From: Scortum barcoo
Taxonomy: Eukaryota; Chordata; Actinopteri; Centrarchiformes; Terapontidae
Length of the DNA: 64,000 nucleotides
Assembly: GCA_023238725.1 (NCBI GenBank)
Contig: CM041552.1
Span: 17,830,487 to 17,894,486, forward strand
Reading direction: 5' to 3'
The notes under the pieces were generated by a model. That model was not told where the DNA came from, made no database searches, and was given only the letters and a program-made list of their open reading frames with translations. Of this stretch, positions 1 to 14,127 are shown one piece after another (position 1 is the first letter of the stretch; the number at the start of each line of letters is the position of its first letter). A program made the position numbers and the translations under genes.

Positions 1-2838
1 AGTAAAAAAAGCAAGTAAGACTTTGAAAAACAGAGGCAGGGATTATTTTTCTAGAGTGAGATGATTTCATTTTCCATAAATGTCTTTTTGACGAAACAGT
101 TGTGGTTACGTTCGTGGTTACGATCGTTGAACAACTCAAACAGCAGGATTTCAACAGGACATATGCTGAATTAAACACACAGTGATTCTGTTGATTCACC
201 TCAACATTTGTGTTATAAGAACATCATCAGTGAGCTTAGAGGATATGTTTTGAATTTGTGGGCTCTATTGAGAGCTCAATGAACACATACCAGCAACAAG
301 GCTCAAAATGTTAATACGTATTTAATCAACATACGCGTAATAATAAGACAGTAATTCAGTCAAAAGCAAAAACACTCAACAATGCTCTGTCTCACAGTCT
401 CTTAAAATAATTAGGATCTACACTACTGAGTATAGCTGCATAAATTACATCATCCTGCTGCTGGAAATAACATATCACAAAACGTATTAATCTGCACCTG
501 AAAATAGTCCCCAAAAAATGCACTATTTGACTATATATTTCCTTGTAAAAGTATTTTCATGGGGTGTGTTGACAATAGTAGAAGTAACCAGATTTATCAC
601 TATCACCTCATTACATCAACATACCACTGACCACTGTAGTCTTCTTCAGTTCCTTTACAAAGTTATTCAGTTAATCAAACAAAAGGCTGTTCAGGAATAA
701 AATCATCTGAATCATATTTAATTCTGTCAGTTCAGATCCTTTCTGTCAGCCCTCTCCCTCCCTCCGTCATCGTTCAGACATGTTCTGTAGGCGGCATCGC
801 AGCTCGTGTTCAGATGGTCCGGAGCTCCTCAAGCAGAACTCAGAGCTGCGCCTTCACATGTCCTGAAAGCATTTTCTTCTTCATCAGGGGGTAACAAAGT
901 CGGTGGGAAGGCAGCGATGAGACATGTCCGGTGCCACCCTCCCACACCGAGGCCCAGTTTTCATTGCTATGCCCCCATTCCTCTTCTGGGGTCTCCATGG
1001 CAACAGAGCAATGGCGAGGGGAGCCAAAAGATCAACAGGTGGAGAGTACATAACACCGAGCAGAAAATGTCAGAGCTTCTTCCTTTATCTTTTTCTTTAT
1101 TCATCCAAAAAGGCAACAGAAAAAAACATGTAGCCCACATTAGCACACTGAGCAGGAAATATGTTATATAGTTATTCCAGCCCTCCTGCTGCTTCCTGAG
1201 AGGCAGGTAAAATGAATGGTGATAATTTACATCAGATCTTTTGGTGACAATGGGAACAGGATGTTCCACTTCCAGCGTTTCAGTGACTAATTCCCTGTGG
1301 CAGCAGGACCCGCTCCAGACCCATTTTTAGCCTGACGTGAAGCAAGAAGGGATTGTGGTTATTTTAACATCTGCTAGATACCTATTTAAAACAATAAAAT
1401 GTGACCTGAAAATCATGCGCTTCTCCAAAGCAACAAAAGCCTCCAGACACCTTGCGTCTTTGATTTAGTTCCAGGAGCTGCTTTGCTTTCATGCCAGCGC
1501 CCGTTTAATCATGTCAGCAGTAGGTGTCACTTTTTTTTTCATACAGTGGATATCTTGTTTTGCAAGGAACCTTCTGTGTATGTAGGTCAGAGCGAACAGC
1601 TAGCACATAGATCACCGCACCGAATGACATCCATCTCCACCAGCTGTGACCAGAGAGCGAGAACGACTTTTATATTGCATTAAAGTGTTTTTCTCCTGCA
1701 GAAAGACGTTTATTTATGCTAAAATCCACTCTTTGGACACACAAACTACATATATCCAAACCTGTTAGACTAAATTTACTGTAACGCATAATAACTAATG
1801 TTCCTGTTCCCCAGTAAGTCGGATCACAGTGGGCAGTAACTTTTTATGCGGAGAGTAATGATGAAACAGCATGTCATACAGAGAGACAGCTTAAAAGCCA
1901 GGAGGAGGGCTTCTATCCAAATCATTAAGGCTTCTGTGCTGCACAGCAGAGTCTGCATCTGATTTAATGGTTCAGAGAAGGCAGCAGAGAGGAAATGCAG
2001 GAAAAAAAACAGCTGCTGACCCAGTGGTGTTATTGCTATAATGTCCTTGATCTGTAATGCATGAATGATATATACACACACATCGTATGTCCACTGTCAG
2101 ACCACAACTGCCTGTAACTGTGAAGCAAATGTAACACTACTGATAACATATTATGCATGGATGGTACTTTACGGTTTAACGATCTTCTTTCCCTGCTCTA
2201 ATACGAACTCTAAAGCCTTTATTTCTTGTTGTTGCCAACCTTCCCTCCTGTCCTGTCCTGTTAATGTAGTTGTTTTACCATTTCTCATGAGATGAAGTAG
2301 GATGTCACTCAAGGGTGATGCAAATTACAGAGCATGACTGTGCAAGATCATTTAGCGGGGCAGTATACTGAAGTTGAGTTTGGTGTTTGGCGTTTGGGCT
2401 TTGGATTCAGATATTGAGTCATGATAAACATCTGTCATGTCCACCTCACGAGAGGGACCCTTCGTCTGTTAGTCTTCCTGAGATTTCCTCCAGTTTTTCC
2501 CCACTAAAAGGTTTTTTTGGGGGAGTTTGAGAACAGGGGGTGTCATACAATGTGCAGTTTGCAAGATTAGTAACATGTAATATTGGGCCATTTTGATTCA
2601 ATTGACTTGACATACTCTAACTTGACTTGTGTTTGTTGCTGACACATAATTTTTTTTAGCATCATTGTGATCGTCTTGCTGAGTGATGTTGTGGTACTTA
2701 ACTTTTCTCTACTAACAGGAAATGATGCGACATGTGCGTCCACAGAGCACGATCATACTGCCAGTGCCCATCTATCTTTACAAAAAAAAGCACCAAGATT
2801 TCTTTTTGTTTTCCCAGACATCGTCAGGTTGTCTTGTC

Positions 2839-2879
<41 letters not shown>
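2839..2879. repeat. (ATAG)n microsatellite, LINE tail
   Basis: About ten ATAG units form the 3' tail of the minus-strand LINE fragment beside it. Tetranucleotide tails of this kind are usual for fish non-LTR elements. Confidence 0.95.
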
Positions 2880-3440
2880 CTTTATTAATCCCAAGCTGGG
2901 AAATTACCGTGTAGCAGCAGCATTACACAATAACAATACAAAGAGATAAAAAGAAAAAAAAAAGAAAGAAGAAAAACCTAGACATCTTCACACAATATAA
3001 AATGCAATAACAAAATGTATAGAACATGTATAAATAGCAGTACTGTTTGTAGTGCAAAATAAATATAAGGTGCAGTGAACAGATATGCTACAGTGAACAG
3101 TGTGTATAAAAAACCCCATAAAGTGCTTATAGACTGTGTTATGACCAGAGTATTAGCTGTTATTGTACAGTGAGATGGCATGTGGCAGGAAAGATTTCCT
3201 GTGAGAGAAGGTACTCCGCTGTCTGTCTACTGTGTGATGGAGAAGGTGCTGATCATTGTCCATGATGGATAATAGTCTATTCAGCATTCTCCTCTCCACC
3301 ACGGTCTCCAAAAGACTCCAGCCTGAGACCAAGCACAGAGCCAGCCTTCTTGATGATTTTATCAAGTCTGTTGGTGTCGCTGGCTCTGATGCTGCTGTCC
3401 CAACACACGGCAGTCATAATCACAACCACAATTTGTTTTA
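2839..3440 (-). mobile_element. Non-LTR retrotransposon (LINE) 3' fragment, Rex1/L2-like
   Basis: Read on the minus strand, the segment gives DSSIRASDTNRLDKIIKKAG, then in another frame ERRMLNRLLSIMDND and RSTFSHRKSFLPHAISLYN. This is the C-terminal end typical of fish LINE reverse-transcriptase proteins. A short 3' tail follows, with a TTTCCCAGCTTGGGATTAAT-type end, an ATAAA signal and a TATC repeat (the GATA array at 2,839-2,879). A frameshift near 3,305 and the missing 5' part show it is dead. The clade is tentative. Confidence 0.8.
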
Positions 3441-6400
3441 ATGTTTTGAAGGTTCTCTACTTCCTTTTTGCATTGCATTGTGGGACATTAGTGTGCGGAA
3501 ACAGCACACTCAAAAATAAAACAATCTCAGTATGCAAAGGCTCATGTTACCCACTCTGCTCAGCCAGCAACCACAGCTGTAAAATGTGTGTGTGTCTTCT
3601 GGAGGAAATAACCCTGATGATGTCATCTGGGTTATCTCGGCTTGAGCCTCCGTTGTGATATGAATGATATGATATATCATATATCTGCTATCGAGTGGCA
3701 TTATGGGAAAGATCCAGAGTTTTCTCAGTTTGAGCCATACTAGACATTAAAAGTCAGGATACCTCGACTTCTGCTCTGCTCTTTAAAATTCTGTTCTAAT
3801 CTTTCTCCTGCTAGTTCACAATTTTAAACACATACAGCAGTAAATTATATTAAACTCCTTTCATTTTTTTCAGACACAACATACCCAAAATCTGTTGAAT
3901 TAATAGGTGGTATGGAACCTATTAATGGAATTTCTTCCACACAGCTGTGCGTAAAAACACAGCCAATCACGGCACACTGTTGCAAAAAAGTGTGTGCTCT
4001 CTTTTTTAACAATGTTATTTGTGTCATTTAAATTTTTCCATTTCCACTGTGTATGCCTGTACATCATCAGTCTCCTGTTCGCACATCCTGCTGTTGCATC
4101 GCATGAAGATAACACTGCATACTTTTGCCCGAACAGATGCTGTGAAAAATAACACCAAGACCTGAAGCTTTTGGATCATTTAGTGTAAATGTGTACTGCA
4201 GTTAGTTTACTCATATGTTTTCATTGTGAACTAAATCATACTTGCTTAAAGATAATGAAAAGTGAACAGCTAGCAATGGCGGCTCTATGTCTTTGTTATG
4301 CACTGTTCATGATCCAATATGTGTCGCTCTTCATATCGCATGCCCTGTGTTCAGCAGCGCTGCTCCGAGCTAAAGGAGGAATCGTCTGAATACAGATGAA
4401 ACATTTTACTCTGCGCAGAAGTGCCCAGTCTAATAAGTGATGCAGTCGGCTCTTGTAGCAACAGCAAAAAAATACTGTAGTCTCAACACTGACATGGGGT
4501 TGATATTAAAGTCGCAGCTAATCAAGAATAACCGCGACGTTGTGAAGTGTCCTCACCAGAGAAAAGGTCTATCACGCAGACAGACGTACTCTCATTGTAA
4601 TGTGAGAAAGCTGCATTCGGGAGATGTAATACCGAATAAAAACACCCTCTATCTGTCAGTGCATCTGCTGCAAGAGCAGCTTCTGATAAATTCACAAAGA
4701 GCCTGAACGCTCCTGATCCATTTTAGTCGCTGTCTGATAGAATAAGAAGACAGACAACTGTGTCCCAGCCCCCGAGAAGAGACGCCCGAGTCCACTGCAG
4801 CCCCGGCTCTACTTGGATAGGTATAAATAGAGCCTTGCAGCACCTCCTCTCTTAAATCTTCCTCCTCTCACTTAGTATTCTCCTTACTCCTTCTCTTCTT
4901 GATCTCATTTCCTTGCATCAGTCCCCCTCTATCTCTCTGTCTATTTTGGCATTTGGTCTGAGTTGAGAGTTAATTGTCTTTTGAGGGAAGGCAATCATGG
5001 GAGGTTATTTAATGTCATTTGTTTGATGACAGCACAGGGACCCTTGTGGAGAAAAGTGAGTGTCCTCCAGCTGTCTGGTGGCTTTTGACTGACAGACTTT
5101 GTGAGAAGGAAAATCTCCAATAAAATATGTAAAGATGTGTGGGAATGGAAGAGAGGAATTAACAAAGTTTGGGGATGTAAAATGTATTATTTGGATGGGA
5201 AATTGTGACAATGAAGGGCAGTTTCACCTCATTAGCATGTTCTCTCCTCTCTATCTCCGCTGCAACTCCATTTACATCTATTTATGCATCAAGGCGAGAT
5301 TGAAATTTATCAAGGTGCTCGGCCGTGTTTGTGTAGGCATCGCGGATCCAAATTTTGAAAGAGGAGTTGCTCTTTGAAGCCACCGGGCCAGGAAGTGATG
5401 AGGAAGTTTTGAGAGAGAGGGAGGGATGGTGGACGCTTTGATGTGCAGAAATAGATAACATTAAAGGCTCGCGGACAGAAACACACTTTCTGGCCGCAAC
5501 ACAGGCATCGTCCCGTGTTACTGGGTGGTACGACAACTTGGATGAATATGAAGCAGATGGCTGCAGATTGAGGAGTCTTCATCCCAGAATGAATTGGGAT
5601 ATGGTTTTGGAAAATGTAGGCATACTTTGCATAAGAGGACAATCAAATTCTGGGAGCCAACGATTATTTATTGTTGATTTATTTATTTTTCTGTGCTGGT
5701 GGTATTGGGGAGGGCTGCGTGGTTTTATATTCAGCAGAGATGATAGCGAACAAGCTTTGCATGTTTTCTGTGTTCATTAAGATGCATCACATGGCTCAGT
5801 GTGATACAGTAATGTGGACAGTTATAACCAGAATTTTTTTTTTCTTTTTGTACCGGAAAACCTGTTATTGAGGACGTAAATTTCCCCTAGATGTGGTAAA
5901 TGTGTGATTTAAGTACCCTTGAGCAAGGCTTTCCACTGGTATCAGGAGGAATGAGAATAAGTGTAATCCATCTTTCTCCTGCTGCACTCCCTCAGGCCTT
6001 GCTGTGAATAATAATGTACTTTTATGAGGCTGCATGAGGGGCTGCACAAACTTTATGGTAGTCTGGCTTGTTGGTCATCTTACACAATGTAATATTTTTG
6101 TCTTTGCATATATGCTGGCTCTTTCCAGTCCTCATATCTGGCTTGGGTGGTTACAGTGAGAAAAGACATGTTTAAATTTATCAATAATCATTCTTTTTTA
6201 AAGCGTTTTGATTTGTTGGACTGCAACTTTTGGGGGTTTGATTCATTCTCTCTGTTCTCATCAGTGTCTGTTTTCAGTAGGAGAGCTCTGATGAAACCCA
6301 CCGTACACTTCCCGTCCAGCACCAAACAACAGACTTGGCAGAGTTGGTGTGCAGCTGGTGAACCTAGCGCAGCGTTTAGCACCAGATACATCCCTAGGGT

Positions 6401-8989
6401 GTTGGTGGAGACCAAAATTAGAGCTAAAAGAAGAGCAGATATTGGATCAACTTAAAATGAATGCTAATGTTGCTTCGTAACTGCTGGATGTTTAAATAAG
6501 CTACGGTCTGCTAACACGTTCGCCTTGAAACTTGAAAGGTGGGACTTTTTTGCAGTTTTAAAGCTGCATGGAGTGATTTCTTTGGGCACTCGCGGGCTTT
6601 GGAAGAAGCTGGAAATACAATGGTAGTCTTAGCAAAAAACATTCAGGAAACGTGAGCAACATTAGCGTTCATTTGGAGCTGGTTGCAGAACAGGCGTGCT
6701 GAAAAACAAAATAATAAGAGAAGCAAAAACACTAAAACGCTTAAACAAAGAGGATCTGAGTCAGGCGATAAAGTAGGAGTAAATCCATTGTTTATATGAC
6801 AAAATTCAGCTTGGCTTTAACTCCTAGATGAGTGAGATCTCGTTTTGCTTTAGCCTCATCTGAGGCCTGTCAATCATCCCACAGATAGCAGGACTGACAG
6901 CTGACACTCTTCATTCCAGTTTAACTTCACACCCAAAATGGCTTACAAGAGGAAACGTGATCAACTGCATGTTGGAACGAGTTGGTGAAGACTGCAGCCT
7001 CTTGGATGTGCATGTAAGTGAAGGTAACTGAGGGGAGAAAGACTTTCCTTTGTTATCCGAGGGTGGACAACATGCAGTTTATTAATGATAAGAGATCGTT
7101 GAAGCAGAGTAATTGTACTGACAGCTCACTGTGTTTAAGCTGCAGAGCTGGATTTTCACAGGAACTGTTGCTGTCGCTCCTGCTGGTGCGCAGAAGAAAC
7201 TGGGCCAAAATATTTGAGTACTTGTTCCACTGGCTGAGCCTGAGAAGCATAAGAAGGCATCTGGGCATGTGGATCGTTTCTCTGTTCATTTTCTCTTTGT
7301 ATCTTTTTTTGATTTTTCAATATTACAAATCATGCTGACAAAACAACAACAAAAAACACCTTTTCAATTTCTATTTCCGTTCCCAATATCCCAGCGGAGA
7401 TCATGATCTCGTTTGTTACACACTGCAGGTAAAAAGGGTCACTAGAAAAATCTATTTCTATTTTGCTCCTTTACTCAAGATTTTTATCACAATACTTATT
7501 TATTAATCTAGTCTGGTTGTTTCTTGAAATAGTCAGAACTTTTCTCAATCTGAACGCAGCCTTGTTTGCACCTCGGCTCTTATATCACTTGACAGCTGTC
7601 ACTCTCTTCTCCGTTGATGGTTTGATTCATGTCTATCTGCTTTGCACTAAACAGGCAAAGGCCTAAGGTCTCTTCTGTACAGTGTCGTGTTTCTTAAACT
7701 TAAGCACAGTCCCTAAAATGGGTCATTGATCTGTTTCTGTTGGTTCTCAATATGACAAGAGCATTAATATATTTTAATGAGCCCGAGTCCCAAGACAACA
7801 GCGCAATTATTCAGTTTCACTCTGAGGCTTGAAAGGTTGAAATGTTGTTTTGTTTTCATGATTTGAAAAGAGGAGGATGCATGTGCCCTTTTTCTTTTCT
7901 CTGACAATGCTGTGTCAGTGTCCCGTGACAGAAAAAAAGTTTAAAGTAAAAGTGACAGGAAAAGGTGCAAGGAAAGAAATGTGCCTTTAGCTATTAGCTT
8001 AGTAATAATAAAAGTTTTCTAGCACAAGTATATCCCACAAATCACCTGCTCCTCCATTCGTGACAGTGATAGAAATGGGAAAAAGTCTCCGGCTGAGCAT
8101 CCAAAACGGTGTCTTTAAGGTGTGTCTGGGCTGACAGCAGATGAGGCAGGATCGTGAGGGGTTTCACACCGGGTGGTTTTCTGAATGACATGTGTAATAA
8201 ATCATAAACAATAATGTCTGCCTAGGAAACTGACAGGATATTGCTTAAATGCTAAACCAGAAGCTCAAAACACTGCATTACCCTGTCTTTGAGTATTACT
8301 GAGTTGTTATGGGCGACAGTGAAAGACAATGGTGCCTACCTTTTCATTTAGAAAAACAAAACGCTAAATGTGTCATGACAGTACAGTTATTATCAGGGTT
8401 TAAAAATCGAAAACCAGCCACCATCTAGATCTTAAAATATTCACAGTAGCTGTGACTCATCAAGACTTTCTGTTTTATTCAACACTTAGGCACTTACTCA
8501 GCTGGTTTTCCATCAGTCCATTGATTTATGAAAAGGATGCAGGTCCTTAGTACCTACCATCTAACCCACTTCTCTGCTTTGCTGATTCCTCATTCTTCAG
8601 GTTATTTGCCTTTTTTATGCCTCATTTGGTCCGCTCATCCTGCTCGGCTGCAATCGAAACCCTAAGTCACTCTCCTCATAAAGCCGGGGCGCACCGGGGG
8701 GGGGGAAAGAGCAACACTTTCCTCCGACATACTGTCCGGACACAGAGATACAAAAATAAAAAAAAAGTTGTGCACTCTACTCACACACATTCCTGTGGCT
8801 ATATGAAAGCTGATATTTCCACATTGATACATTTTTTGCTTGATTAGTACAGTTAATTATGTACCGGCGGCAATTTTCATGGTTCCCTGAATGTGTTGAC
8901 TTCATTTCTGGATCTTTTTGGGCTCTTCTTTACATAATCAGATCACATCGCGGGGCTCAAACCTCACAAGAGCAGACTGGAGAAAACTA

Positions 8990-9260
8990 CTGTGGGGGGA
9001 AAAACGGCTCTATTGAGGGATGATTTTCAAGTATTATTTTGTCACTGTCATGAATTAAATATTTTGTTTTAGCTGGATTGCGGGTGCTCATTACGCACTG
9101 CACATTTGAGATAAAAATTACTGCTGGCTATATGAAAGTTTAATTTGGTTCATCTAGCTAATTGCTGTGTGATTGATTATATAATTACACCGTATTTGTT
9201 CCCTGGCTGCTGTAGTCACAAAGCTCTGGTTGTAATTCCTTAACCGTGGCGATGCAGTGT
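8990..9260. promoter_or_regulatory. Candidate conserved intronic regulatory element
   Basis: This AT-rich but complex stretch has no repeat or coding character and has clustered homeodomain-type sites: TGATTGAT at 9,170-9,177 (a PBX/HOX-like motif), TAATTAC at 9,182 and several TAAT cores. It resembles vertebrate developmental enhancers in texture only. Conservation could not be tested, so this is inference. Confidence 0.25.
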
Positions 9261-11009
9261 GTTTCACAAGAATCGACGTGTGGAGAATGATGTCGTCAGA
9301 GCTGTGTGTGTTGTAAGGTACGCGGCCTGTGTGTTACTGGGTTGTACTTTCCACCCTTATACTTCCTGATATTTGTTCGGCTCCTCAGAGATTACGCAAT
9401 GCAGAGACATGCTCCAGTTTCTCTCTGTAGCCTTGAATTCGGCAAACAGTGATCGCTTGACAAATACACGCTCGGTCTTAAAAAGAAGATGGATCTAGAT
9501 CAGATGCATGAATTTTTAACCACGTCCCTCATTAGTAAAACATGAAATATAAGATCCTTGTAGACACATGAAGTTTCTGCTTGTAGTCAGGCTGCAGTGA
9601 GTGAAACGCATTATCATAACCTGCAATTTGGGGGCTGAAAAGTTATGAATTTCATTTGATTCACTCGCTGACTTTATATGAAATAGCTCCAGAGTAATTG
9701 ACAATAATTTACCTGACATGTTCTTCCACTTAAGTTCATTATAGGCAGCTTGATGAGTGTCTGGATGTTTTCTACTGTAGGTAATCTCGCTTATTAATCA
9801 TATCAAAATGACTTCAGGTGAGGTATTGAAGTACTAAAATAGGACAAAGTGAAATATGTTATAACCCACCATCACTATTCAGACACAAAGAGAGATTTGG
9901 ATTTTTGTGAAGACGGTTGTGGCTGAAATGCGCCACAAAACACAAACTGTGGGGCTCAACTGCCACTACACTGAAGCAACACAACGTAGAAGAAAGAAAA
10001 ATGACACAGCTGTATTTAACAGATGCAAACAGTAATACAAGTCAGAGCAAAGCTGCCCACCAATCATTTTTTAGCTGCACTATCAGTATAGACAATAAAC
10101 TTCAAAGGTAAAAAAAAGACTTTAGCACACTGATTAATTTGCAGCATAAATGGTACAAACAGTCCAGTGTTACAACACAACATTTAATTTGTCTGATGCT
10201 TTGATTTACGACCAAATCAAAACTTTCCCTTCAGACCTTCCCATCAACCTCAGCTGTACTGCATTTTGTACTAATTAACATGGTGAGCATGTTAAACATT
10301 ACACCTGCTAAATGTCATAATGTCAGCATTCAGCTCAAAGCCCTGCTGGATCAGTGCGGAGGACTGAAAATACCATATGCACATTGTGGAAGAAAGAAAA
10401 AGAAGGTAGAAAATCTGGGGTTGAATACTCCAAACTGCACTTTGAAATGCTTTCTCAAGGCAAAGTTATAGGCCTGCCACTCAATATAACTACTTCGCTC
10501 CACTTTGAAAAAGGCACCCTATTCTTGGAAATAATTCTTGTTAAGTGTTTGCTCATTTCCAGGCTGTTGCTCTGACAAAAAAAAAAAAAAAGAGAGGAGA
10601 GAGAGAAGGGGTGTCTTAATGTTGTGCGTCGAGGGTTCAAACTGCTGTTGCTGCATTACACTAAAAGCTTTCGTCCAGATGTTGTCGAGAACCAATCTGT
10701 GTCCCTTCATCTCTGGAGGAACTTTTTACGAGGCACATTTATCCTCCCCGAGCTCCTGCAGAGATATTTTCCTTGTTTGTGAGCAAGTGTTTTCAAAAGA
10801 GAGTGAATGAGCAAATACTATCTGTATCTATTCTCCCTCCACAGCGGGGAGTGTTAGCACTCTGATGGAGGGAGGCAAAATGGGGATAAACAGGCCAGAT
10901 GAGGAAATAAGTGGATTATAAGATGGATCGTCTCTCTGCAGCATGATGGGACTCTTTGGGCAAATATTGACACTGTGTGCGTAGGGAACAGGTGTGATGG
11001 GGGCATGGA

Positions 11010-11011
<2 letters not shown>

Positions 11012-11042
<31 letters not shown>

Positions 11043-11074
11043 TCACGCGCACACACACACACACACACACACAC
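11012..11074. repeat. Interrupted (CA)n microsatellite
   Basis: Two CA runs are separated by GATCACGCG, in DNER intron 1. Confidence 0.97.
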
Positions 11075-11934
11075 TGTGTATCGTACTGTGTGCTAATTGC
11101 TCTCACGTTACCTAGTTACTGTAGCCATGACAACACATCTTAGTCGTTATAAAGGAGCTGTAGAACAATTTCAGGCAAACTGTGTCCATGTCACACACTC
11201 TCACCTTTTCCTGTGAATGTGTGTGTGTGTTCTTGCACTTGTGCAGATATGTGACTGCTGGTCTTCCTGTTAGACCTTTATATTTATTACATTCAAAATA
11301 CTAAAACAATACTGACAACCCCATACTTTATAAATGAAAGATTTAGGTTTGATGGGGTTCTTAGGAACTGTAAGAGAATTATTAGGCTCTTTGCTCAAAG
11401 TCCAAAGAAAGTGCTGATAAAGCTGCTGAGGGTCTTGCTTTTTTAATATAAAACAAAATATCAGCCCCTCTCCCCACCACAATAATTTCCATAAGGTCAC
11501 TTACTGTGAAACTTTTCTTCTTTGCATGTATGTTTCACTTGTATTTTTTTTTTGTGCGGTGTGAGTCATCCCTGCCCTTCAAACTAATTTTGTGTGTGTG
11601 ATTAGCTGAACGATCTGGCCGTTGTAGTGAACCCCTGCAGCATTATGACCTACCGCTCAAATGAGTCACTCATAAACAGTAAGTGGCTGATAAACTGGTG
11701 AAATGGAGCGCTCAGTTAACGGCTGCTGTGAAACAGCTGACAGCCCGAGCTCCGTCAGGGCTGCAGGTCCACAGGAGCTTGTTGAACTCAGCTGCTGGTC
11801 TGCCTGTTCATGGAAGACCCTCCACGGTAAAATAAAGGCCTTAAAACCCAAACATTAAACCCAAGTGTGATTGTTGACCAACTTATTTAAAAGCCATCGA
11901 TGGGCAGCGATACATCTCCACTCCACTTGGAAGG

Positions 11935-12175
11935 CGTTAGATTTTTGGTGTCCTCTATTGCCGCTTTAAGGTCTCTTCCTCCACACCCGCTGGCATTGAA
12001 TGGGCACACAATGCATCTTCTTTGCAGGGATTCATCCACATCAGCATTAGTGTGGTCCAACTCTGATGTTTGCTTGGCTCACAGTCGCTGTTCCAGTTTA
12101 TCCCAAAGGTGCTTAATGGGGCTGACGTCAGGACTCGGTGCAGGTCAGTCGCATTCTTCGTCACCAAACAGGGAG
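11935..12175 (-). mobile_element. Tc1-like transposase relic
   Basis: On the minus strand, about 12,085-12,140 reads SPDVSPIKHLWDKLEQRL, a clear variant of the Tc1-family motif SPDLNPIEHLWDELERRL. Flanking bases continue to resemble the transposase C-terminus (LMLMWMNPC, EEETLKRQ) but are interrupted by frameshifts. The catalytic Glu of the DDE triad is replaced by Lys. No terminal repeats were found, so it is a dead fragment of about 240 bp. Confidence 0.75.
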
Positions 12176-14127
12176 AACAGTTTCCTGGTTGACTTGACAG
12201 TTGTATGAAAAGTTAAAACAGGAAAGAATTTTTCCCCAGTATATGAAAAAAGTTGAAGCACTTTTGAAATGATAATATAAAACTTTTAAAATTCACCATC
12301 TAGTATCCACAAACTAACTGACACCCCTGGGTGCATTTTGATCTTTTTTCCTGATTCAGGCAATATACGGCGTACAACCCTCATAACTCCACTTATTGAT
12401 CTTTCTCTAGCTTCACTGGAAGGATTACATACAGCTCGGTCATGGTCAGGCTGCAGGCCAACCTGTTTTTATAAGTTCTTTAGAAAGTTAGCACCACGTT
12501 ATTCCCCAACAACATTGCTGTCGAATCACTGCTGGTTTTTGCAGAGAAATCATTATACTGCTGTCTCGTTTTTACTCACTGCATCAGCTTTTCTAATAAT
12601 GCGCGCTGTTTATCAGCAGCGCCCACTTATTCTGTCTAGTTTACCACATAAACCTTCAGCAGCCTGCAATACAACTCAACTCAGCCCCTGGAAAAAGTGA
12701 TATAATGAAACCAGCAGGCGGTTTCATAACATTTATTAATCTGTGTGGAGAAATTCACTTTTTACTCTCTCAGAGGTCAGAGGGCAGCTTCACATCGTCC
12801 GATCTGGATTTACTGTAATGACTTGCTCAAGGACACTTCTGTTCCCATCTGAGCCTCTTATTAAATGTATGTCTCATTAATCACCAACTCTGTAGCCCAA
12901 CGGACTGCCCTTTAATGCTTTAATGCTTTAACATGTGCAACAGTGGAGAACATAATGAAAGTGATTTTACAGATTACACATGCAAAATGTTGGTAATGAT
13001 TTATTTTATAGGTACATGGTTTCCTAAAATATATATATAAATAATTTCAATAATTTTCTCCAGGTTTCCTGGAAAGAATAGGGTAATTTGTGAACATTTT
13101 TAAGCCATATATGTTGATTTGTTTGTTTCCCGAGAAACACATTTCCCATTATTTCATGTTTCACTGGACATGCTGTGCACTAACTACAAAACTCAGGATA
13201 GTTCATAGGAATTCCTTAATTGGAAGTGTATTAAACAGTCTCCATTTCCCCTATAATTAAAACCAACTACAAATTTATCTACAAAACTTCATAGGAAATT
13301 ACAGACTTTCAAAATAAAGTGGAACTAAAATGTTAATTAAAGCACATTATGGCACTAAGCAATTTTTTCTGTATGTAAAGTGTTAATATCTCAGCCTGCC
13401 ACTGTGCCAAAGTAAATGTGAAGTCAAACAACACGAGCGTATTGCTTTCCTCATTAATGAAGCTTCAGCTCTTTGACACAGCGCTTTAAAAGTGCTGGAT
13501 GCATCAGCAGAGTGCAAACATTTCCTCTCCTGTCAAGGTTGCTGTAAAAATACTTCATAATAATATGACACCGCATCCGCTTAACATCTTTGTTAATTGT
13601 CAGAGGTTGTCAGGTGTGCAGACAAACAGCCTCCTGAAAAACAAGAAGAAGCATTGTTCAGTTTTCTTGCTCGATCTTGCACACTCAGGATTTTAGCTGC
13701 AGCTGCACTCGGCTGCCATTATGAAAAAAGACCGTTTCACACAGACTGTATGTCGGTGCAGTTTCACCAGGCTTGGTCAGCCATTTGTGTGCGTGTAACT
13801 TCTTTCTTTTCCATTATTAAAACGTTACCGATGTGGAGACTGAAATGTAATAAAGTGGTTGCGTGTTGAGTTACGCAGCTAAATTAAATGATCCGTTCGC
13901 TGAGTTTCATGTTTAAGTTATGATATTCCACAAAGATGAATATACGGCTGAGATTTCTCTCTCTTTCCACTTTCTTTTGTGATTTTATGCTTTTATGTTG
14001 TTTATCTGTTTAAGCCCAATGAAAACACAATGTGCGTAAATGCATGATGCATTCATGTCCATAAGTGTGTGTCCCCACTACAATTTGAAATCTGTGTGTG
14101 TGCCTATGTGTGTGTGGCACAGGCTCA

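Noticed and set aside
806..1171. A 121-codon open frame near the window start, considered as DNER exon 1
   Set aside because: There is no signal peptide, no EGF cysteine pattern and no resemblance to the DNER N-terminus.
11900..12208. A 102-codon + strand open frame
   Set aside because: It is the antisense of the Tc1-like relic, which reads correctly on the minus strand.
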